Source: Opitutia bacterium ISCC 52
GTDB taxonomy: Bacteria; Verrucomicrobiota; Verrucomicrobiia; Opitutales; UBA2995
Direction: 5' to 3'
Length of the DNA: 64,000 bases
Assembly (NCBI GenBank): GCA_014529675.2
Contig: CP076040.1
Coordinates: 2,251,894-2,315,893 of the forward strand
The translations under genes were made by a program, and so were the position numbers. The notes below the pieces were generated by a model. It did not search any database and had not been told where the DNA came from. It saw only the letters and a list, made by a program, of their open reading frames with translations. How positions within the stretch are numbered: the first letter of the stretch is position 1; each line of letters begins with the position of its first letter. Positions 27,329-34,363 of this stretch are shown here, piece after piece.

Positions 27329-28576
27329 ATGAATCTCGCCGGTAAACGCCTCCTCATTTGCGAAGAAGCATTGATGCACTATGATGGGCATTTTCATGCC
27401 TGGGTTAAGTCTATCAAACACATCAACGAACAAGCGGGCGTTAAGGTTGAGACTGCAGGCAGTAAGTTCATAAATGAAACCATCGAAAAAGACCTGTCCG
27501 CTAAACGTGTTTATTCTAAGAATAGCTGGGACAATATCTACCATTGCCCACAACCCTGGAAACGCTACCTGGGAGTGATTAAACACAACCGCTTAATTTA
27601 TAAAGAGACTAAAACCTTCTTAGAATCAATAGATCCAGCAGATTGTGTTTTAGTTCCTGCTGCGCGTATCCACCATCTAATTGCCTGGCGCCGATTGTGT
27701 AAAAAATTCTTAGGCAAAAAATTTAAGCGTTTGGTGATATTTATCATCACCAGCGAGGCCGTCTACAACGAGGACTATACCCAATACAGCTTTAAGAAGT
27801 CTTCCAATCTAATTAAGCACGTCCTGAGAAGTTTCAAAGATGAGATCGCTAGCGGTGAAGTCGTTTTTGCCGGTGACAGTCAAATCACCAGTGAAGAGTA
27901 CAAAACACTGTCAAATGTCCCCTTCAAACTGTTTCCGAGTCCAGGTATGGCATTATCTCAGGCATTACTTTCGTCCAATGAACCACGGCCCGGGAACAAT
28001 GAGTTGGTGTTTTCAATTTTAGGATTATCGGTATACGACAAAGGAATTGATGCCTGGCAGGAAGTAGTTATACGATTCCTGGAAAGAAACTCATCTGAAA
28101 ATGTTAAATTCGTTTTTCAATGGGCACAACCTACAATTAGCTACGAAGGCGAAAGAATATACCCCGATGAGCGTCTGATAAATTCTGACAAGGTGACCGT
28201 TCTTAGGGAAATACTCAGCGAGCAAGATTATAACTCCTACTTTAAAAATTCCGATTTTATTGTTCTACCTTACCGATTAAAAACCTATTTCAACCGCACA
28301 TCAGGAGTCATGGTTGAAGCTGCCTGCTCAGGGATACCTGTTATCGTAACTGAAAACACATGGCTTTCCTGGGCAATGAAAGAGTATGGAGTTGGCTTAA
28401 CTGCAAAGGAAGCTGACGTGGATGATCTATACAACAAACTGCTCTACGCGATCAATCATCAGAAACAGCTTAAAAAAGAAGCAGAGGCCCGACGCCCCTT
28501 AGCTTTAGAATGTCATTCTACTGAGAAATACCTTCATTGCCTCTGGAATGGCAAAGGCCATGAAGAAGGTTACTAA
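27329..28576 (+). CDS. Glycosyltransferase, GT-B fold (GT4-like)
   Basis: This 415-residue cytoplasmic or membrane-associated protein has two Rossmann-like halves. The C-terminal half shows family 4-type features: LGLSVYDKGIDAWQEVV, FVLP-like (FIVLPYRLKTYFNRTSGVMVEAACSGIPVIVT), where the E of MVEAACSGIPV is the usual nucleotide-sugar-binding acid. There is no signal peptide. No sugar specificity can be read from it. The 3' end overlaps the cupin gene by 29 bp, so the two are co-translated. A+T content appears somewhat higher than in the neighbours. Confidence 0.8.
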   Translation: MNLAGKRLLICEEALMHYDGHFHAWVKSIKHINEQAGVKVETAGSKFINETIEKDLSAKRVYSKNSWDNIYHCPQPWKRYLGVIKHNRLIYKETKTFLESIDPADCVLVPAARIHHLIAWRRLCKKFLGKKFKRLVIFIITSEAVYNEDYTQYSFKKSSNLIKHVLRSFKDEIASGEVVFAGDSQITSEEYKTLSNVPFKLFPSPGMALSQALLSSNEPRPGNNELVFSILGLSVYDKGIDAWQEVVIRFLERNSSENVKFVFQWAQPTISYEGERIYPDERLINSDKVTVLREILSEQDYNSYFKNSDFIVLPYRLKTYFNRTSGVMVEAACSGIPVIVTENTWLSWAMKEYGVGLTAKEADVDDLYNKLLYAINHQKQLKKEAEARRPLALECHSTEKYLHCLWNGKGHEEGY

Positions 28577-28898
28577 CGATAGCGCGATCCTGTCACCGGT
28601 TTCTCACGACACGCACCTTCAAAAGAAGGTCTTCTTAAAAAAGAACGACGTTCGAGGAATTCTTCAATGGGCCACTGTGACACTAGAATCGGGTGTAACG
28701 GTCAGTGAGCACTCCCATAAAGATGCGCGCGAAGTATTTCAGATACTGTCGGGAACCGTTGAAGCCATTATTGATGGAAAAACAAGCAGTCTTTCCGAAG
28801 GAGATGTTCTAGTCATCGATCCAGGCGAAATCCATTCGTTTCACAATAAAACAAGTAAACCGTGTCGCATGGTCTACACCTTGCTTGAGACGCTCTAA
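28548..28898 (+). CDS. Small cupin domain protein
   Basis: This 116-residue single-domain cupin has the metal-binding motif 1 in VSEHSHKDAREVFQILSG (two His and a Glu) and motif 2 in GDVLVIDPGEIHSFHN. Such proteins may be isomerases, dioxygenases or metabolite sensors. It overlaps the end of the glycosyltransferase gene. A second ATG at 28560 (MKKVTND) is an equally good start. Confidence 0.82.
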   Translation: MAKAMKKVTNDSAILSPVSHDTHLQKKVFLKKNDVRGILQWATVTLESGVTVSEHSHKDAREVFQILSGTVEAIIDGKTSSLSEGDVLVIDPGEIHSFHNKTSKPCRMVYTLLETL

Positions 28899-29084
28899 GC
28901 TGCTCAGTAAAATATCAGAGAGTTTACGGTCGAAAAAGACGCTCTTGTCAGAATACATTGGTTTCCTAATGCTGATGAACCTGCATAAAAGAATCCCAGT
29001 TTCCTGCTGAGATTCCTTAACTAACATCTAAGACACTCAAGATCCAACAGCTCGTTCAGCGATCGAACACTACCCCATGTGCAA

Positions 29085-30608
29085 ATGAATACCGCACGAA
29101 TTGCATTCCTGATCTTCACTTTTAGCTTTCCGTTCTTGGCGTATGGAACTGAACAAGCCCCAAAGAACGTCCTCATGATCTCCGTCGACGATATGAGGGA
29201 CTGGACCAATTTTCTTGGAGGCTATGAAGGCGAGGTCTTCACACCGCATATGGATAGACTAGCCGAGCGGGGCATTAATTTTACCAACGCCCACTGCCCG
29301 TCTCCCGTATGTAATCCGAGCCGGAATGCGGTTATGACAGGGCTTATGCCTTCGACGACCGGAATTTATAACAACGGCCAGTGGTTGCGCGCTAACTACC
29401 CCGACAAAGCGACCTTACCGAGGTATTTTATGAATCAGGGATATCAGGTCGTAGGGACGGGAAAAAGCTTTCACCACACCGCAGGAAACAATCCTCCGGA
29501 TCAATGGCATGCCTACCATCGGTTTTCCTGGGTGGACTTTCCCTGGACCCGGTCGAACAAGCTGGCTTACCCGTGGACAAAATGGATGCCACCACCCGAA
29601 GGCTATCCTTTTAGTAAAGTGGAGTATCTCCGGGGAAAGGAAGAGCGGGACTGGGGTATTTTACCAAAAAAGGAAGAAGACTATGACGATGTAGTCGTAG
29701 TCGACTATGCCGTAGATTTCCTGAACCAGTACGAAGGCGAAAAGCCATTTTTTCTCTCAGTCGGGACTTTTCATCCCCACCTACCATGGTATATTCCGAA
29801 ACGCTTTAACGATCTCTATGCAGGCTCGGAAATCCACTTGCCCGAAGCCCCGGAAAATGACCTGGATGACCTACCACCTATCCCGCAAAATTGGGCAGAA
29901 CGACGGCGCGACGAAATGGATGCTGCCAAGGAAGCTGGCGAATGGGAAGAAGCTGTTCGATGCTACTTAGCGAGTATCTCGTTTGCGGATGCCCAAATCG
30001 GTCGGGTAATTGGGGCTCTCGCCGAATCTCCTCACGCCGACAACACGATAATTATTCTCTGGTCAGACCACGGCTGGCATCTGGGAGAAAAGAATCATTG
30101 GCATAAATCAACCCTGTGGGAAGAAGCCACTCGCGTGCCCTTCATTATAGCAACTCCCGGAATGAAACAGGCCGGTCAGAGCTCGAGTCGCCCTGTAAAC
30201 CTCGTATCCATTTATCCAACACTTGTCGGATTACTCGACCTGGAAAGCGACATTGATTTTGACGGACCCGACCTGGCTCCCCTACTGGACAATCCAAACG
30301 CTGCCTGGCCGCACGCCAGCCTCATTGACTTCGGCTACGGCAACACGGCAGTTCGAGACGAGCACTGGCGCTACATTCGTTATAACGACGGCACGGAGGA
30401 ATTGTACGACCACCAGACTGACCCAAACGAATGGAAGAATCTGGCTGCCGATCAGGCGTATCAATCAATCAAGGGCGAACTGGCAAAACACTTGCCAACA
30501 TTTTATGCAGAGGATGTTCCCAGCAAGGATGGCTTTATCTTCGATCCCGATAATTGGACATTCACCAACAAGAAAACCGGGCGGGTTATCCACGGAAACA
30601 AAAAATGA
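29085..30608 (+). CDS. Secreted S1 sulfatase (iduronate-2-sulfatase-like)
   Basis: This exported sulfatase of 507 residues has a signal peptide of about 21 residues. The frame is also open from a GTG at 29079, but the ATG two codons later is preferred. Active-site parts are complete: SVDDMRDW for metal binding, the FGly motif CNPSR at Cys76, GKSFHH, and WSDHGWHLGEKNHWHK. The C-terminus has the YDHQTDPNEWKNLA element of sulfatases. It resembles the iduronate/choline-type S1 enzymes, and related copies lie at 36873 and 42674. Its TGA overlaps the ATG of the FAD oxidoreductase gene (ATGA), so they form a coupled pair. Confidence 0.92.
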   Translation: MNTARIAFLIFTFSFPFLAYGTEQAPKNVLMISVDDMRDWTNFLGGYEGEVFTPHMDRLAERGINFTNAHCPSPVCNPSRNAVMTGLMPSTTGIYNNGQWLRANYPDKATLPRYFMNQGYQVVGTGKSFHHTAGNNPPDQWHAYHRFSWVDFPWTRSNKLAYPWTKWMPPPEGYPFSKVEYLRGKEERDWGILPKKEEDYDDVVVVDYAVDFLNQYEGEKPFFLSVGTFHPHLPWYIPKRFNDLYAGSEIHLPEAPENDLDDLPPIPQNWAERRRDEMDAAKEAGEWEEAVRCYLASISFADAQIGRVIGALAESPHADNTIIILWSDHGWHLGEKNHWHKSTLWEEATRVPFIIATPGMKQAGQSSSRPVNLVSIYPTLVGLLDLESDIDFDGPDLAPLLDNPNAAWPHASLIDFGYGNTAVRDEHWRYIRYNDGTEELYDHQTDPNEWKNLAADQAYQSIKGELAKHLPTFYAEDVPSKDGFIFDPDNWTFTNKKTGRVIHGNKK

Positions 30609-32335
30609 TCTCTAGCTCAAAAAGTAGCCATGGTCGCAAGACCATGGAGCTTCCGTATTTTTTTCAATGGTGTCACCACCATCGCTACATCATTGCACTC
30701 CTATGGGTCATCTTCTTGCCTCAACTTATTCAGGCCAAGGACTACGACCTATGTATCTAAGGCGCGACCTCGGGAGGAGTAGCAGCAGCTATACAAGCAG
30801 ACCGTATGGGAAAATCCGTTGTTCTGCTGGAACCCTACCAGCACGTAGGTGGCATGACTTCGAGTGGCCTGAGTGTCCTCGACGTCGGAAACCCCGCTAC
30901 CATCGGTGGCATTGCCCGCGAATACTTCTTAAAACTCGCTGCACGCTACGGTAAAGATCTCAAGTTCGATAATTACTTCGCCCATACCGGCGGCGACCTT
31001 GTCATTGAACCCAGTGGAGCGGAAAAACTGTTCATGGAGTATATTGAGGACAGTAACATTACTCTTCGCTTTGATAAACGAATCAGGTCCGCCCAAATGG
31101 ACGGCACCAGGATACTCTCCATAACCATGACTGACGGCTCCTACTACCAAGCCAAGGTATTCATCGATGCCACCTATGAAGGCGACCTGATGGCGGTAGC
31201 AGGAGTGAGTTATACGACCACTCGAGAAGCCAATGCGGTCTACAATGAGACGGGAAATGGATTTAGTCTGAAAAAATACAATCCCTCCATCTACTGGGGA
31301 GTGCCCGGAAAGAACGGCCGAAGAGCCGACCGAAAAGGTATCTGGGACCGCGATATCCCGATTTCACCTTACATCGATCCCACGGACAAAAACAGCGGAT
31401 TGCTTCCAACCATAAAGCCCTACAACGGAGAAAAGAATGGAGAAGAAGCAGAAGGCGTTCAGGCCTATTGTTTCCGCCTTTGCATGACGGATAATCCCAA
31501 CAACCGCATCCCTATCACCAAACCAGACAACTACGATCCCTGGAATTACGAGATACAACGTCGTTTCATCCAGGCCTGTCTCCTACAAGGAGACGACATG
31601 CACATACGCTGGTTCACCAAGCTCGATCCCTTGGTGAATGATAAATGGGATTTTAATACAGCCACCTTTGGATCAAATATCCCAGGGCTGAGCTGGGACT
31701 GGCCCGATGCCGATTGGGATCAGAGACAGGAGCTTTACGACTAGCAGCGGGACTACCATATGGGCCTTCTCTACTTCCTGGGCAGCGATCCGGTGGTTCC
31801 GCAAAAGCTAAAGGAACAAGTTCGCTCCTTCGGACTTTGCAAAGACGAGTTTACCGACAATGGTGGTTGGCCTTACCAATTGTATATACGAGAAGCACGC
31901 CACATGGTCTCCGACTTAGTATTAACAGAACATCACTGCAAAGGAGCGGTCGTTGATGACAAACCTGTAGCCATGGCTTCCTACGGTATCGACATTCACG
32001 AGATTCAAAGAATCGCCTGCCAAGACCTGGTATTTCGAGAAGGCAAGAGCCCGGCCAGCGTTCGGGTCAAACCCTACGGCATTGGCTACGATGCGATTGT
32101 TCCGAAAACGAGTGAGTGCACCAATCTTCTTGTTACCTTTGCCGTCTCCGCCAGCCATGTCGCTTTTGGCTCCGTCCGTATAGAACCCACCTTCATGATG
32201 TTGTCCCACTCCGCAGCTACTGCGGCTTGTCAGATGATCGATCATCACTCTACTATCCAAGAAGTAGACTACGCTCGGCTGCGCCAAAAGATACTCGAGG
32301 ACGGCCAAATACTTTCACTACCTGCTCCAGAGTAG
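30605..32335 (+). pseudogene. Exported FAD-dependent oxidoreductase gene with two in-frame stops
   Basis: A single reading frame of 576 codons encodes a secreted FAD oxidoreductase of the pfam12831 type. An N-terminal hydrophobic segment (HHRYIIALLWVIFLPQLIQA) is followed by YDLCI-stop-GATSGGVAAAIQ, the FAD dinucleotide motif. Further on are GKSVVLLEP, GGMTSSGLSVLD and a conserved C-terminal half. Two in-frame stops break it: TAA at 30758-30760, where relatives have Tyr (CIYGATSGG), and TAG at 31742-31744, where a polar residue is expected. No frameshift is present and the rest is well conserved, which suggests recent inactivation, or readthrough. It is coupled to the sulfatase upstream. The reaction of the family is unknown. 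Confidence 0.8.
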
Positions 32336-32384
32336 GAAGACGTTTATCGGTTCCTGATTTACTTTGTCGGCATCTGTCCACATT

Positions 32385-32394
32385 GTGTACCAAT
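32385..32394 (+). promoter_or_regulatory. Candidate regulator half-site GTGTACCAAT
   Basis: The ten bases are identical to the right half of the inverted repeat at 33522-33543. They lie 34 bp before the regulator's start codon, which would fit autoregulation. Confidence 0.35.
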
Positions 32395-32427
32395 TCAGTT
32401 ACCCACTCCTATTGATCAGCACCCAAG

Positions 32428-33507
32428 ATGACCTTAACCAGGCAATTGCTCCGTAATGACGTTCTAGCAGAGCTAAAATCAAACATCGCCAATAAGAATT
32501 GGCGAAATACATTGCCGAGTGAACGTCAACTGACCGACCAATTCCAGGTGAGTCGAGGGACCCTTCGGTACGCTCTCAGAATACTGCAGGAGGAAGGCAT
32601 CATTGCATCCATCCCGGGATCAGGCTACCTCATAAAGAAACGGATTAAGCAAGAATTCCCCCAAACCGAAGCCGTATCCATCGGTATCCTTATTGGAGCT
32701 CAGGAGGAGAACGAAGAAGCCAGAAGTCTGACCTGGATTCCCGCATTACAGCACCGCGTAGCCAAACGCGGCTGGAATGTGTTTATCCATGACAGCATCC
32801 CAGAAATCAGTCGTTCACCTGCCACTGGGTTAAAGAAACTGATCAAATCAACCAACCACAAATGCTGGCTACTAATCCGTTGCTCTAAGAACATACAAAG
32901 CCAATTCAGGAACCAGAGCATTCCAGCTATCATTTGCGGATCTCCTTTTAGAGGAATTGATCTTCCAAGCATTGATTTAAATTACGAAGCGATCGGACGA
33001 CATGCAGCAGGCCTACTTGCATCCAAAGGTCATCAACGTATTGGATACGTGCGCAGCAGAACGGTGTTTCCCGGCGACCAGGAATGCTTGGCCAGTTTCA
33101 AATCCACGCTACTCAATAGCAGCGCGAAGCCTTCATTAAAAATCGTCCGTCATGCGGTCGAAGCTCATGATTACAGAGCGACCCTCGAACAAGTGATATC
33201 AGGAAACAATCCAATAACCGCCCTGTTCATTGATTCCCCCTTTCAGTATTTAAGAATCTTTACCCAGGCCCTTGAAATGGGAATTAAAATTCCCTCCGAC
33301 CTATCCCTAATCAGTCGTCACGAATGTGATTTTCTCCATCACCTGAGCCCCAAGCCTGCTTGCTATGAATTCAATCCCAGAAAACGAGCGGTAAAGATCC
33401 ATCAAATCCTGGAAGAGCGCATACAAGGGGATACCTTAAGAAATCATCGAACCTTATTGATTCCAGAATTCAGAACCGGAAAAAGCATCAAAAGAACTAA
33501 AACCTAA
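32428..33507 (+). CDS. GntR-type HTH / LacI-type ligand domain transcription factor
   Basis: This 359-residue regulator has an N-terminal winged helix of the GntR type (LPSERQLTDQFQVSRGTLRYALRILQEEGII, residues ~29-60). A LacI/GalR-like periplasmic-binding domain follows, with SIGILIGAQ at the start and HQRIGYVRSRTVF and ITALFIDSP further on. This AraR-like architecture usually answers to a sugar or sugar acid. It precedes the aldolase and transporter genes, so it is the likely local regulator of that operon. An inverted repeat in front of the aldolase gene, and a matching half-site in front of this gene, are candidate binding sites. Confidence 0.88.
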   Translation: MTLTRQLLRNDVLAELKSNIANKNWRNTLPSERQLTDQFQVSRGTLRYALRILQEEGIIASIPGSGYLIKKRIKQEFPQTEAVSIGILIGAQEENEEARSLTWIPALQHRVAKRGWNVFIHDSIPEISRSPATGLKKLIKSTNHKCWLLIRCSKNIQSQFRNQSIPAIICGSPFRGIDLPSIDLNYEAIGRHAAGLLASKGHQRIGYVRSRTVFPGDQECLASFKSTLLNSSAKPSLKIVRHAVEAHDYRATLEQVISGNNPITALFIDSPFQYLRIFTQALEMGIKIPSDLSLISRHECDFLHHLSPKPACYEFNPRKRAVKIHQILEERIQGDTLRNHRTLLIPEFRTGKSIKRTKT

Positions 33508-33521
33508 ACCTAATCTCTCGT

Positions 33522-33542
33522 TTGGTACCTTGAGTGTACCAA
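33522..33542. promoter_or_regulatory. Candidate operator in front of the aldolase-transporter operon
   Basis: A perfect 7-bp inverted repeat, TTGGTAC and GTACCAA, is separated by seven bases (CTTGAGT), giving 21 bp with a centre-to-centre spacing of 14 bp. It lies between the regulator stop (33507) and the aldolase ATG (33596). It overlaps a TTG at 33530 that would otherwise extend the aldolase frame. One arm with flanking bases (GTGTACCAAT) is repeated at 32385, upstream of the regulator gene. Confidence 0.5.
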
Positions 33543-33595
33543 TCGATCTGACTAGCGATAAGCCTGCAGCTAAAACTAAATTTCAATCCACCACT

Positions 33596-34363
33596 ATGCG
33601 ATCAAGTAAGGTAAAACAAATCTGGAATGACGGGGGATTGGCTCTTGGAACTCTCGTAAAATCAACCGACCCGGTTCACACCGAAGCGCTATGCCAGATG
33701 GGCTTCGATTTCCTTTGGTACGACTTGGAACACAATGACAAGAGCGTCGAAACATTCGCAAACCTCTGTCGAGCCGCGAGGGTTGGCGATGTAGATGTCC
33801 TCGCACGTCCTGCACGCTGGGAAACCATGCGCATGGGTCGCATGCTTGAAGCAGGTGCCCATGGAATCATGTACCCTCGCTGCGAATCAGCCGAGGAAGC
33901 CAGAGAAGTTGTCCGCTGGTCCAAATTTGCTCCGCTAGGCGAACGTGGATTTGACGGTGGGAGTGCGGACAATAATTTCGGAGCGTATCCGGCAGACGAT
34001 TACACTGAAAGAGCGAACCAGGAAAACTGGCTCCTTATCCAGATCGAATCACCAGCCGCCCTACCCCATGTCCGGGAAATCGCAGAAGTCGAAGGAGTCG
34101 ATGGCATCTTTTTCGGACCTGGAGACTTCTCACTACTTTCCGGGAAGCCGGGCCAGATCAAACATGATGACGTTCTCCAAGCCGCCAAACAAATCGCTGA
34201 TGACACACTGGCTGCTGGAAAAATATTTGGGACTCTGGTTTTTGATGCCGAGCACTCCCAATTCATGCAAGATGCCGGCGCGAAGTTGATCATTCACGGT
34301 GCAGATATTCTATACTATAAGAGTGCCTACACCCAGCTTTTGGAGGAATACGGAAGACCATAA
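33596..34363 (+). CDS. HpcH/HpaI family aldolase
   Basis: This 255-residue class II aldolase cleaves or forms 2-keto-3-deoxy acids with pyruvate as the small product. Conserved positions are WYDLEH (base and metal region), LARPARWE (pyruvate-binding Arg), LIQIESPAAL (metal Glu) and GIFFGPGDFS (metal Asp). The frame opens at a TTG at 33530, but that extension crosses a candidate operator, and the family start fits the ATG at 33596 (MRSSKVKQIW). The stop is directly followed by the ATG of the Kelch-symporter fusion. That link suggests the aldolase handles the sugar acid imported by the symporter. Confidence 0.88.
   Translation: MRSSKVKQIWNDGGLALGTLVKSTDPVHTEALCQMGFDFLWYDLEHNDKSVETFANLCRAARVGDVDVLARPARWETMRMGRMLEAGAHGIMYPRCESAEEAREVVRWSKFAPLGERGFDGGSADNNFGAYPADDYTERANQENWLLIQIESPAALPHVREIAEVEGVDGIFFGPGDFSLLSGKPGQIKHDDVLQAAKQIADDTLAAGKIFGTLVFDAEHSQFMQDAGAKLIIHGADILYYKSAYTQLLEEYGRP

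Noticed and set aside
27183-27332. 49-codon frame whose stop overlaps the glycosyltransferase ATG
   Set aside because: The composition is not coding-like and no start signal is seen; the ATGA overlap may be chance.
31742-31750. TAG-CAG context as a known viral-type readthrough signal
   Set aside because: The following bases do not complete the known CAR-YYA pattern, and the other stop (TAA) has no such context.
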